NCBI RefSeq assembly: GCF_007859815.1 | Contig: NZ_SJPH01000002.1 | Span: 419,824 to 483,823, forward strand | From: Botrimarina hoheduenensis | GTDB taxonomy: Bacteria; Planctomycetota; Planctomycetia; Pirellulales; Lacipirellulaceae | DNA length: 64,000 nt | Direction: 5' to 3' | Part shown: positions 36,158-45,003 of the stretch, one piece after another | How the letters are laid out: each line of letters starts with the position of its first letter | Position numbering within the stretch: the first letter of the stretch is position 1 | Notes under the pieces: generated by a model | Told to the model about the DNA's origin: nothing | What the model saw: the letters and a program-made list of their open reading frames with translations, nothing else | Databases searched by the model: none | Translations under genes and position numbers: made by a program

Positions 36158-38008
36158 TTACTTTGAAGCGCCGTAGCGGATCTCAATTCGTGAAAGCTGC
36201 ACCTCGCCGACCGCGCCATCGGGCATGCCGATCACAACCCGCTTCGCTCTTTCTCGAGGCACCACGTCGACTTGGATCGGGCACAGGTAGCCGTAGTCGC
36301 TCGACGCTCGGTCGGTTCCTGTGCGCGTGGCTTCTGCAGAGTGCAGGTCTCCCTCTGGCGAGTCAGCGAACGATACGGACAGCGGCGCCTGCCTCTCTGC
36401 CGCGAACATCAGCACCCGGACGCTATGTATTTGTGCGGGCACCACATATTCAACCTGTCCGCCCGCGGTTAGCGCGAGCCGATGCGCGTCTTCTTGCGTC
36501 TTGCGCGAGTCGCCCGAGCGGAGCAGCACCACCCCGCGCTTGGTGCTAAGGCGGGAGAGATCGCGGAGTTCATCGACAAGTAGCCGGTGATCCGCGACGT
36601 TGGGGCCGATCACATTCGAAGCGAGTGAGACGCCCGCGCTGTTCGCAGCAACCACCCGATAGCAAGCGGGCTGGCCCGCGTGGAGCGATTCATCGACGAA
36701 CAGCGGGCGGTACTGGACGGCGGCGTCGCTCACGTCGTGCGCGATCGTTTGCCAGGGGCCGGTCGGCTGACTGGCACGCTCGATCTGGTAGCGGCTAGCG
36801 CCGGCGGATCCTTGCCAGCTCAGCACCCCCGCCTCGGGTGATTCGAGCAATCGGGGGGCGGTTGGGGCAGACAGCGCGGGGGTGGCGAGCCCCCGGATCC
36901 GGAATGCCGCGTCGCGCACCATGGCGATCGTTGGCCGCTCTCGATAAGGGTCCCCCGCCGCGAACCCCGGCCAGTGATAGGCCTTGAAGAGGTCCTCTCC
37001 CGAGGGTTCATGATGCCAGTAGAACCCCCCTTCGCGGCGGTGAAAACGCAGGCTCCAGTACAGCGCGCCCGAGACTCCCTGGTCGATTACCGTGTCGAGG
37101 ATGTGCTGGGCCTCGGGCAGGGGGAGAAAGCCAAACTCGCCAACGAAATAGGCTTTCTTGCCGTCGATAATACGGATCGCCTCGAGCACGCTCGCGGCGT
37201 TGTTGTTGCCCGTGTTGGGGTAATGATGGGTGGTGATCACGTCGATGTTGGGATCTTCGAGCGACTCGAGCGGCGGCCCGTGCAGCGATCGGCCGTCGAC
37301 GACGAGGTGATTCGGATCGAGCTGTTTGAGCAACGCCGCGATACGGCGGGTCCACGCGGGAGGGGCGTCGAGCTCGTTGCCGGTTTCCCAGCCGAAGAGC
37401 GCTTTGTCATCGCAATAGCGCACGCCCGTGAGCGTGTTCTTTCGTGTGACGATGAAGCGGACGGTTTCCTCGAAATCGGTGATGATTTGGGGGTCGGTCC
37501 AGAACGTGCCGCGCGGCTTGCCGCGGAACGCCTCGTACTGCTCGGTGCCGCCCCACCAACGCCAGTTATCGACCAGCGGGATGAGGATGCGGACCCCTTT
37601 TTCGTTCGCCACTTTCATGACGAGGTCGAGCGCGCGGAAGGCCTCTTCGTTGAAGCGTCCCGGGGCGAGCACGTGAACACCCTCGCCCATGTCGCCGTCA
37701 GTACGTCGCACACTGAGCACATAGGTGCGTGCGACCGTGCCGCCCATCTGCCGGACGGATTCGAGCGCGTCGTCGATCTCGAACTCATCGGGCCAGCGCC
37801 AGGGGGAGCGCCCGAAGAACGTAAAAGCGTCTTCCACACAGTGCAGATTGGGGATGTTCCACGAGACGAAGCGAAACTCGTTCGGGCCGTCGTAGAGTTT
37901 GCCGTCGCGCTGCGTGAGAAAATGCGCGCACTCCGTCGCTGGTGCCAGTCCCGCTCCAATGAGCAGCAAGGGCAAGCAATAAACCAATCGAAGCGCGGTG
38001 AGGGGCAT
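36158..38008 (-). CDS. GH5-like glycoside hydrolase, probable beta-mannanase
   Basis: 616 residues from the ATG at 38008 (the frame is open upstream, but inside the neighbouring gene). A signal peptide comes first (MPLTALRLVYCLPLLLIGAGLAPA). The catalytic barrel (~28-390) shows the clan GH-A pattern: general acid/base Glu in WETGNE (about residue 212) and nucleophile Glu in YFVGEFGFLP (about 291). TTHHYPN and GALYWSLRFHRREGG also fit mannanase-type GH5. A fibronectin-like part (APRLLESPEAGVLSWQGSAGASRYQIERA) and a C-terminal beta domain follow. It is the last gene of the GH130-symporter-GH5 operon, 38 bases after the symporter gene. Exported endo-mannanase is the best guess; the exact subfamily is not certain. 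Confidence 0.82.
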   Translation of the reverse strand: MPLTALRLVYCLPLLLIGAGLAPATECAHFLTQRDGKLYDGPNEFRFVSWNIPNLHCVEDAFTFFGRSPWRWPDEFEIDDALESVRQMGGTVARTYVLSVRRTDGDMGEGVHVLAPGRFNEEAFRALDLVMKVANEKGVRILIPLVDNWRWWGGTEQYEAFRGKPRGTFWTDPQIITDFEETVRFIVTRKNTLTGVRYCDDKALFGWETGNELDAPPAWTRRIAALLKQLDPNHLVVDGRSLHGPPLESLEDPNIDVITTHHYPNTGNNNAASVLEAIRIIDGKKAYFVGEFGFLPLPEAQHILDTVIDQGVSGALYWSLRFHRREGGFYWHHEPSGEDLFKAYHWPGFAAGDPYRERPTIAMVRDAAFRIRGLATPALSAPTAPRLLESPEAGVLSWQGSAGASRYQIERASQPTGPWQTIAHDVSDAAVQYRPLFVDESLHAGQPACYRVVAANSAGVSLASNVIGPNVADHRLLVDELRDLSRLSTKRGVVLLRSGDSRKTQEDAHRLALTAGGQVEYVVPAQIHSVRVLMFAAERQAPLSVSFADSPEGDLHSAEATRTGTDRASSDYGYLCPIQVDVVPRERAKRVVIGMPDGAVGEVQLSRIEIRYGASK

Positions 38009-38046
38009 GGCGTGGCTTCGTCTTCGAGGCGTACCGCGTAGGGCGT

Positions 38047-39948
38047 TTATGCTTCGTCCGGAGTCGTGCGGAGCAGTGTGGGGCGATAGCCCGGCGGGTA
38101 GTCTTGCAGGCGATCGTACCAGCGGAATTTCAGCCATACGGTACACACGACCACCGTGACCAGCGCGATCGTCAGGTTGCCATAATCCTTCAGCACCAGG
38201 TACATGCCAACCAGCGTCAGGGCGGTTTGCCAAGCGATCCCGACCGCGACGTTGGTTAGATCGCGTGCTGCATCGGTATTGGGTGTGGCGGCAGGGTGCT
38301 GGAGGGCGACACGGCGTTGGACCGGGCCCCAAAATCCCCACGGACGGACCCGCAGATAGAATTCATCGAGCACTTTGGGGCTGTCGGGCGGTGTGAGCAG
38401 CGTTCCGGCGAAGCAGCCGATCAGCGAGCTGCCCAGCACGATCGGAAACACGGCCAGGTTCTTTTCCAGCCCGAACAGCGTGGGCACGTCGCGGTAGACG
38501 GTGCCAAAGAGCACCGCAAACACGAGGGCAGCGACAATCCCTGCCGCCATTCCAAAGAAGTAGCCCCAGCCGTTGAAGCGCCACCAGTGCCACTTCAGCA
38601 GGTTGGCGGCGGTGTAGCCGCCGAACAGCGCCGCGACGATCCAGTTGACGATGTCTTTGAGGTTCTCAACAAAGAAGCCGAAGATGGTGCCGATGATGAC
38701 CACCGCGATCGAGACAGCGTAGCTCATCCGCACATAGGTGCGGTCGTCGCCGTTGGGGTTGATGTAGCGCTTGTAGATGTCGTTCACCACATAGGCCGGC
38801 GCCGCGTTGACGGTGGCGGCGTAGGTGGACATGAAGGCCGCGAGCAGCGCCGCGATCAGCATACCGAACAGCCCGACGGGGATCAGATCACGCAGCGCCA
38901 TGGGCAAAATGCGTTCGAAATCGACGGCATCCCCCATGGCGTTCAGGTCGTCAGAAAAGTACGCCAGCGCGAGCACCGTGAGGCCGGTGATGAGCATGTA
39001 GCGTGGCACGAGCAGCACGAGGCTCACCAGGCCGCTCATGAGCGCCGCTTCGCGCGGCGTGCGTGTCGAGAGGACGCGTTGCATGTCGTAGTTGGGGGCC
39101 GGCCCGGCCATGCTCTGCAGGCTGCCCTTGAAGAGCATCATGGTGAAGAACACGCCGAAGAGTCCCCAGCCGTCGCTAGCGATCTTTGTGTTGGCGGCTG
39201 CGAGCAGACTGGACCAATCCAGATCGAGCCGCCAGCCGAACCAAAGCTCGTTCCAGCCGGCAGGGGTGCGCTCCGCAAGCGTCTGGGTGGTGACCCTTTC
39301 CATGGCGATCAAGCCGACCCACACGCAGGCGATCAGCATAATGGCAAACTGCAGCACCTCGGTGAAAACGACACTCATCATGCCCCCCTTCACCACATAG
39401 AGCGTGGTCAGGATGGTCACGATCAGTCCGTACAGATTGGCGTTGAGGGTGGGGTCGGCAGAGAGCGCTAGCGCGGGCGGGACGAACTCAGCGGCGAACT
39501 TGCCGATGCCAACAAAACCATAAGCCAAGAAGCCGACCACGTTGATCAGCGCGAACGCAACTACCACAAGGTGCGACATCTGCGCACCGCGCCCCTCGCC
39601 AAAGCGGAAGCGTATCCACTCGGCACCGGTCATCACGCCCGATCGGCGGAGCCAGACCGACAGATAAACCATCATGAAGATCTGATTGAAGACAGGCCAC
39701 AACCAGGGGATCCAGGCGCTCTTGAGCCCGTAGACAAACAGCAGATAAACCAGCCACATGGTGCCGCTGATGTCGAACATGCCCGAGGCGTTCGATAATC
39801 CGAGCAGGTACCAGGGGATTTTGTTGCCGCCGAGGAAGTAGGCCTCCAGGTTCTTTGAAGCCCGCCGCGAGACGGCCAATCCGATGCCGATCGTTGCGGC
39901 GATGTAGGCCAGCACGATCGCGGCATCGATGTAGTGCAGGCTTTCCAT
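38047..39948 (-). CDS. Sodium:solute symporter (SSS family)
   Basis: 633 residues from the ATG at 39948. About 13-15 membrane helices are visible, starting ESLHYIDAAIVLAYIAATIGIGLAVSRR. The conserved SSS patterns include EAYFLGGNKIPWYLLGLSNASGMFDISGTMW and AALLAAFMSTYAATVNAAPAYVVNDIYKRYINP. It imports small organic solutes with Na+. Placed between GH130 and GH5 genes, the likely cargo is mannobiose, mannosyl-glucose or short mannooligosaccharides; that is inferred from context. It starts 100 bases after the stop of the GH130 gene. Confidence 0.9.
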   Translation of the reverse strand: MESLHYIDAAIVLAYIAATIGIGLAVSRRASKNLEAYFLGGNKIPWYLLGLSNASGMFDISGTMWLVYLLFVYGLKSAWIPWLWPVFNQIFMMVYLSVWLRRSGVMTGAEWIRFRFGEGRGAQMSHLVVVAFALINVVGFLAYGFVGIGKFAAEFVPPALALSADPTLNANLYGLIVTILTTLYVVKGGMMSVVFTEVLQFAIMLIACVWVGLIAMERVTTQTLAERTPAGWNELWFGWRLDLDWSSLLAAANTKIASDGWGLFGVFFTMMLFKGSLQSMAGPAPNYDMQRVLSTRTPREAALMSGLVSLVLLVPRYMLITGLTVLALAYFSDDLNAMGDAVDFERILPMALRDLIPVGLFGMLIAALLAAFMSTYAATVNAAPAYVVNDIYKRYINPNGDDRTYVRMSYAVSIAVVIIGTIFGFFVENLKDIVNWIVAALFGGYTAANLLKWHWWRFNGWGYFFGMAAGIVAALVFAVLFGTVYRDVPTLFGLEKNLAVFPIVLGSSLIGCFAGTLLTPPDSPKVLDEFYLRVRPWGFWGPVQRRVALQHPAATPNTDAARDLTNVAVGIAWQTALTLVGMYLVLKDYGNLTIALVTVVVCTVWLKFRWYDRLQDYPPGYRPTLLRTTPDEA

Positions 39949-40048
39949 GACAAAGCGGCCGGAAGGATGCCGGCGCTGTCCTAACGAGGTGGCAAGGGAA
40001 GCGCGCCCGTGACCACCCTCGCGGGGCCGGCTCCGGACGCTCATCGGA

Positions 40049-41104
40049 TCAGAAAACGGTCGAGTTCGCTTTGGTGAACTCGATCAGTTCGCTGAGATGA
40101 GCGTAGGCTACGCACGTGCATGTGTCAGCAGCCCCGTAGTAGATTGCCAACCGACCGTTCGATTCATCGTGCAAGGCGGCGCACGGAAAGACCACGTTGG
40201 GGACATGCCCCGAAACTTCGTAGTCGGCGTCCGGAGTGAGCAGATGCTGGTTGGTGCGATAGAGCACACGCCACGGCTCATCGAGATCGAGCAGGGCAGC
40301 ACCCATGCTGTAGACGAAGCCGTTGCAGGTATCCATCACGCCGTGATAGAGCATCAACCAGCCTTCAGGCGTCTCGATGGGGATGGGGCCGGCTCCGATC
40401 TTGGTCCGCTGCCACCACTGCCCCGTCGCCTCGCCACCGCTGCGCATCACGAGCCGATGACGACCCCAGTGCACCATGTCGGGGCTCTGGCTGACGTAGA
40501 TATCGCCGAACGCTGTGTGGCCATCGTCACTGGGGCGACTTAGCAGCAGGTACTTGCCTTGGATCCGGCGCGGGAACAACACGCCATTCCGGTTGAACGG
40601 CAGGAAGGCGTTCTCCATCCGTTCAAAGTGCCGGAAAGCCTTGGTACGCGCCACGCTGATCGTCGGTCCGTTGTGACCACCGCACCAGGTGATGTAGTAC
40701 CAATCGTCGATCTTCACAACCCGCGGATCGTAGGCGTAGTCCGCGGGGTCGTGCTGGTGATTGCCAAACACGAGGGGTTCGGGATCGATCTGCCAATCCA
40801 GGGCATCCTCGCTCCAGCCCACATGGAGATGCGGGAAGCGCGTGTGATCTTCCGTGCGGAACACTCCAACATAGCTATTGCCGTAAACCGCCACCGCGCT
40901 GTTGTAGACCCCTTGCAAGCCTGGAGCCGGCTTGCGACCCAGGATGGGGTTGCCCGGATGCCGCCAAACGATCTCGCGCGAACCAGACGGTCGGTCCGAC
41001 CAAGGGAACGTGGCGGGGCCAGAAGCATCGGTTTCGAGAGGGCTCAGATTCACGCCGTTCTCGTTTGCGATCTCGGGCTGGGTGGCCGATTCAGAGGGCG
41101 TCAT
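40049..41104 (-). CDS. GH130 beta-1,4-mannoside phosphorylase
   Basis: A 351-residue cytoplasmic enzyme (no signal peptide). The five-bladed propeller motifs of GH130 are visible: WRHPGNPILGRKPA, GVYNSAVAVYGNSYVGVFRTED, HDPADYAYDPRVVKIDDWYYITWCGG (with the catalytic Asp region), NGVLFPRRIQGKYLLL, RTKIGAGPIPIETPEGWLMLYHGV and YYGAADTCTCVAYA. The family splits beta-1,4-mannosides such as mannosyl-glucose or mannobiose with phosphate, giving mannose 1-phosphate. It is the first gene of an operon with a symporter and a GH5 enzyme and is divergent from a LacI regulator, so uptake then phosphorolysis of mannan pieces is likely. Substrate choice between subfamilies cannot be read here. Confidence 0.9.
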   Translation of the reverse strand: MTPSESATQPEIANENGVNLSPLETDASGPATFPWSDRPSGSREIVWRHPGNPILGRKPAPGLQGVYNSAVAVYGNSYVGVFRTEDHTRFPHLHVGWSEDALDWQIDPEPLVFGNHQHDPADYAYDPRVVKIDDWYYITWCGGHNGPTISVARTKAFRHFERMENAFLPFNRNGVLFPRRIQGKYLLLSRPSDDGHTAFGDIYVSQSPDMVHWGRHRLVMRSGGEATGQWWQRTKIGAGPIPIETPEGWLMLYHGVMDTCNGFVYSMGAALLDLDEPWRVLYRTNQHLLTPDADYEVSGHVPNVVFPCAALHDESNGRLAIYYGAADTCTCVAYAHLSELIEFTKANSTVF

Positions 41105-41224
41105 CGGGATCGTCGTTAGGGGACGTCGGTGCTCGGCAGACGCCGATTGAAAAGGGTTCGAGAGGAGCCAGAACCAGTTCGGTGGAGATCACCTCTATCG
41201 ACAGCGTATCCTGCTCGAACGGTC

Positions 41225-41242
41225 TGTTCAAGTAGTTTAGCA
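41225..41242. promoter_or_regulatory. Candidate operator of the first LacI regulator (copy 1)
   Basis: TGTTCAAGTAGTTTAGCA lies between the divergent GH130 operon and lacI gene. It matches the site at 42470-42487 in 16 of 18 bases. An inverted repeat AACGCACGA/TCGTGCGTT at 41282-41311 sits closer to the lacI start. Confidence 0.55.
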
Positions 41243-41323
41243 AGGCTGCCTCGCGGAAGCAGGGGCGATCCGACAAAACCCAACGCACGACCCTAGTGAT
41301 CCTCGTGCGTTATAACGTCGGAC

Positions 41324-42382
41324 ATGGAACCGCCTCGTGTACCACGGCTGAAGGACGTCGCCGCCGCCGCCAATGTGTCGGTCAGCGCCGCATCAAAGAT
41401 TCTGCGGGGCGATCAAAGCCGCTTCGGCGAAGACACCTGCCGGCGCGTGGCTGAGGCGGCCAAGCGGCTCGGCTGGCGTCGCAACCTGCTGGTCAGCGGC
41501 ATACAGACCGGCCGCACACAGACCGTAGGGGTGATGATCCCCCCTTACGACTCTTTCTGGGTCAACGTGCTGTCGGGGATCCATCGCCGGCTGGCTGAGG
41601 CCGATTATCTGCCGATCACGGTCTGGCAGGGCGATCTTGACCACATGCCGCACTTCGAGGCGGATGAGCAAGAAGGAGTGAGGCAGATCAATCGGCTGCT
41701 GGATCGGCGCGTCGATGGACTGATTATGTGGCCCTCTTTCGGGCTGGCTTATGAAGATCACCTGGCCGATCTCCACGAGAAGAACGTGCCGGTAGTGGTG
41801 ATCGATCACAGCAGCGACAACCCCTTCTGCGATGCGGTGACGACCAACGAAACGCAGGCGACCAAGGCCGTAGCGAAGCACTTGCTAGACCTTGGGCATC
41901 GTCGGATCGCGTGTATTTCAACCCGTGAAAGCAAATCGCAAACCTGGGCGTTGGAACGGCGGGATGCGTTCGAGAACGCGGTCCACCAGCAGCCCGACGC
42001 CCAGTGCATGAGCTGGCGTCTGAATCCGATTGGCAGCAATGGCGTGGAGGTTGCGCGTGAGTTGCTTGGCAGCGAGCTACGCCCCTCGGCCGTTTTTGCC
42101 GTGACTGACCACGAAGCCGCCTGTGTCTACGAGGCGGCGGCGAGTTTGGGGCTCTCAATCCCGGCGGACCTCTCGGTGGTCGGATTCGCGGATCTCGACT
42201 TTGCCGTCTCGATGGCACCGCCGCTATCGACCGTGCGTCAACGCCCACTCGAGATTGGTGCTCACGCTGCTTCGATGGTCCTGGACCGTCTGAATGGTCC
42301 CCTGGCAGGTGAGCCGCTGGGGTGCGCAAAGATCGATGCCGACCTCATTCTGCGCGAATCGACGGGCCCCGCCAGAAGATGA
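41324..42382 (+). CDS. LacI-family transcriptional regulator (mannan locus)
   Basis: A 352-residue repressor-type protein. The N-terminal helix-turn-helix is RLKDVAAAANVSVSAASKILRGDQSRFGEDTCRRVAEAAKRLGW; the recognition helix reads VSVSAASKIL rather than the common VSxxTVSRVL, so its operator may be unusual. The hinge region and the sugar-binding periplasmic-type domain (VGVMIPPYDSFWVNVLSGIHRRL, VDGLIMWPSFG, GHRRIACIS, PSAVFAVTDHEAACVYEAA, VVGFADLDFAVSMAPPLSTVRQ) follow. It is divergent from the GH130 operon, the usual arrangement for local control. Matching palindromes lie on both sides of the gene. Confidence 0.93.
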   Translation: MEPPRVPRLKDVAAAANVSVSAASKILRGDQSRFGEDTCRRVAEAAKRLGWRRNLLVSGIQTGRTQTVGVMIPPYDSFWVNVLSGIHRRLAEADYLPITVWQGDLDHMPHFEADEQEGVRQINRLLDRRVDGLIMWPSFGLAYEDHLADLHEKNVPVVVIDHSSDNPFCDAVTTNETQATKAVAKHLLDLGHRRIACISTRESKSQTWALERRDAFENAVHQQPDAQCMSWRLNPIGSNGVEVARELLGSELRPSAVFAVTDHEAACVYEAAASLGLSIPADLSVVGFADLDFAVSMAPPLSTVRQRPLEIGAHAASMVLDRLNGPLAGEPLGCAKIDADLILRESTGPARR

Positions 42383-42469
42383 CTTACGGGTCGCTGGCGA
42401 TTGCCATAGCCCGGTTGATCAATGTGAGCGGGTGGAGAAGAAAATTAGAAGGGAAACAGTTGACGACGC

Positions 42470-42487
42470 TGCTCAAGTACTTTAGCA
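42470..42487. promoter_or_regulatory. Candidate operator of the first LacI regulator (copy 2)
   Basis: TGCTCAAGTACTTTAGCA is a palindrome with eight of nine pairs matched and a central AGTACT. It lies 116 bases before the PEP-CTERM gene at 42603, just after a TTGACG (42460-42465) that could be a -35 element. Confidence 0.6.
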
Positions 42488-42602
42488 GGCCATTCATGCA
42501 GTAGAAAAGCGTAGAAAGGCATCTGCCTGGAGGCGCTTCAGCATTCTGCCTCTTCTCGCGACAGCTTCTCCCCCTCTTTTCTCCGCACCTTGAGGTTGAC
42601 TC

Positions 42603-43253
42603 ATGACGCCGATGTTCCGTGCAGCAGTTGGTTTTGCCCTTCTTGGTTTCGGTCTGGCTCCGAATCTAGCGTCGGCGGACTTGATCGTGAACGACTTTGA
42701 CTCGGCCGGCGAAGCCTGGCGGTTCGATTTCGGCAGCCCGATCCTGCCCAGCATCTCGGTCGTTCCGACTGAGGGCTCGCCCGGGAATCCGATGGGCGCG
42801 ATGAGGTTGGATATGACCTTCGTGTCGAGCCAGGGTGGCAACAACCGCTTTGCCTTTACGAACGACGCTTTCCCTGCCGTGACCGATCTCACGGGGTACG
42901 CCTCGCTCGATTTTGACCTAAAGATTGCTCCCGGAGCCGCCCTGGATGCCTTTGGCAATCACGGCTTCTTCCAGTTTGTTTCCCGTGAAGGCGATGGCTA
43001 CGGCTTCAACAGCGTGCTGGGCACAAACCTCGCGCCAAACACCGGTGTCTGGCAGTCTTATTCAATCCCGACCAGCTCGATGAGCGCGACGCGTGCCTTT
43101 ACCATCCAGCTGTATGGTGGACCTTCACAGAACATTGATGGGCCCATCACGCTGTTCCTAGACAACGTTCGACTCGTCGAGATCCCCGAGCCCGCGTCGA
43201 TCGCCCTTGCAGCGGCGATTGCTGCCGCTGGACTAGGGTTCCGCCGCCGCTGA
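42603..43253 (+). CDS. PEP-CTERM secreted beta-sandwich protein
   Basis: A 216-residue protein. The signal peptide (MTPMFRAAVGFALLGFGLAPNLASA) is followed by a jelly-roll-like domain: LIVNDFDSAGEAWRFDFGS, GYASLDFDLKIAPGAALDAFG and FTIQLYGGPSQNIDGPITLFLDNVRLVE, which resembles carbohydrate-binding modules found at enzyme ends. The last 23 residues, IPEPASIALAAAIAAAGLGFRRR, are a standard PEP-CTERM signal. A LacI-type operator lies upstream and a 17-bp hairpin follows. Its position between the mannan operon and other glycan genes suggests glycan binding; no catalytic residues are recognised. Confidence 0.82.
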   Translation: MTPMFRAAVGFALLGFGLAPNLASADLIVNDFDSAGEAWRFDFGSPILPSISVVPTEGSPGNPMGAMRLDMTFVSSQGGNNRFAFTNDAFPAVTDLTGYASLDFDLKIAPGAALDAFGNHGFFQFVSREGDGYGFNSVLGTNLAPNTGVWQSYSIPTSSMSATRAFTIQLYGGPSQNIDGPITLFLDNVRLVEIPEPASIALAAAIAAAGLGFRRR

Positions 43254-43281
43254 TAGCTAAAATGAACAGGAAGCGTGGAGT

Positions 43282-43320
43282 GAGCACGGCGGGCCGAGTG
43301 CAGCTCGGCCCGCCGTGCTC
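43282..43320 (+). terminator. Strong 17-bp hairpin, likely terminator
   Basis: A perfect 17-bp stem runs from 43282-43298 to 43304-43320 around the loop TGCAG. It begins 28 bases after the stop of the PEP-CTERM gene. Only a short T pair follows, so termination may be weak. Confidence 0.6.
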
Positions 43321-43440
43321 TTATCCCCACAGCTCGCGCCTTCGGCTTTTTCTAGGAGGCGGTGGTAGATCAACTCGCCGCTAGCTACACGCTCTTCGCT
43401 TCAACTAGAACGTCTTCTCTTCTGCTGGACGCAATCAACC

Positions 43441-44941
43441 ATGCTCAATAAGCAATTTCTGTCGGCATTAGGGCCGTTTGCCTGCCCCGTCATGGCTCTG
43501 ATCCTGAGCGCAGTGCTCGGGTCCCCAGCGAACGCACAGCTGCTTTATTCCTTTGAAACGGGGCTCAACGGTTTTGTACCTCAGGGGGGGGCCGATTCGG
43601 ATTACATCGGGCACACCCAGTCAACGATCGGTGCCACCAACGGAACAATGGCACTGGCGATCGAAACGGGTACCGGCTTCGGCCGCGACGTGGTGGTGAA
43701 CGAGACCAGTACCGCCGGAGGCCCGCTGTACGATCTTTTCAATACGGTCTCAGCCGATCCGTCTCAATACACGCTCGACTTCGATGTCACCTTTACCCAG
43801 GCCGGTTGGGACCGTGTCTCGGATCCGGGCGGGTTCTTTCAGATCAACGTTTTCTCGAACAGCGACAGCGTTCAAGGTTTTGAGGAATCGTTCGGCGTAG
43901 TGAACGGCACGCCGGGTTCGGCGAGCTTTGTTGCCGCCAGCATGCCGGCTTCTCAGCTCTCACTAACTCCTGGATCGGGGTTCTATCAGCTCGGTTTCGG
44001 CACCAACAGCAACCACGTTGCCGGGGCTGGTGGCGAAGGGGTCCTCTATTACATCGACAACGTCCGTTTCACCCAGGCCCCGACTTATATCGAAGACCTA
44101 CTCTTCTCGTGGGAGACTCCGGACAACGGGGGCACGCCCGTCAACGAGCAGCTGGAGGGTTGGGCCGACGGCTTTGCCGGTCAGCCCTACTTCCACACCC
44201 GGTCGATTACTTCTCAGGGGGCGACCGACGGGGCATCGGGCTTGCTTATCGAGTCGCCGCAAGCGGGCTTCGCCTGGGCCAGTCAGTTTGTCCTCGACGC
44301 AGGTGAGACGGGTAATCCCGCCAATCAGCCGCAGATCGATGACCTGATCACGCGGGTCAACGGTGCCGATCGGATCGCTTTCGACGTCACCTTTACCGAC
44401 GATCAGTTCCCGGGCATTCCGTCCTACCTGAGTTTGTTTCTCAACGTGAGCGACGCCTCGGGCACCTTCTATCAGTCGCCCGCCAAGCAGGCGGGCAATC
44501 CGGTGAGTGGGGCCGGGCAGACGCAGACGATCGAGATCCCGCTGTCGGAGATTACCTCTGGGGGGGGTGAGCCTCGCCGATGCCGGCTTGCAAGCGGGGA
44601 CTTTCTTCCGTTTTGCTCTCGCGACCAATTCCGATGACACCAACTCGTTTATTATCGACAACTTCCGCCTGCTGTCGCTCGAGTCGAACGAGCCCGTATC
44701 GGGTGACTTCAACGGCGACGGCAAGGTCGATAACGGCGACCTGAACCTGCTCCTCGGCTCGTGGGGCCAGTCAACGGTTCCCGCGGCGTGGGTGAACGGA
44801 TTCGCGGCTCCGGTGGACAACGCGGAGTTGAACGCCTTGCTGGGCAACTGGGGCTTCGGAACCGCCGTCGCGATTCCCGAGCCCGCCACCGCTTGGCTGC
44901 TCTTGGGTGCCGGCTTAGCGTCGCTCTCGCGAAAGCGCTAA
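43441..44941 (+). pseudogene. PEP-CTERM/dockerin protein gene split by a frameshift at a G8 tract
   Basis: The frame from ATG 43441 has a signal peptide (ending PANA) and two similar jelly-roll domains (LLYSFETGLNGFVPQGGADSDY and LLFSWETPDNGGTPVNEQLEGW). It reads correctly to ...IPLSEITSGG, then enters a run of eight G at 44560-44567 and stops at 44637. Removing one G continues as VSLADAGLQAGTFFRFALATNSDDTNSFIIDNFRL in the frame ending at 44941, which completes the second jelly-roll, adds a dockerin-like part (GDFNGDGKVDNGDLNLLLG, NAELNALLGNWGFG) and the sorting signal AIPEPATAWLLLGAGLASLSRKR. So the intact protein would be ~500 residues. Cause may be slippage (phase variation), a true mutation or a sequencing error. 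Confidence 0.85.
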
Positions 44942-45003
44942 GTCTTCGGGTAGTTTGATAGTTGTTTGGGCGTCGCCCCCCTCGTCACGGAGTGATCGTT
45001 GCC

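Noticed and set aside
41091-41288. Small minus-strand frame overlapping the start of the GH130 gene
   Set aside because: No family likeness; it covers the candidate operator region, and its frame differs from that of GH130.
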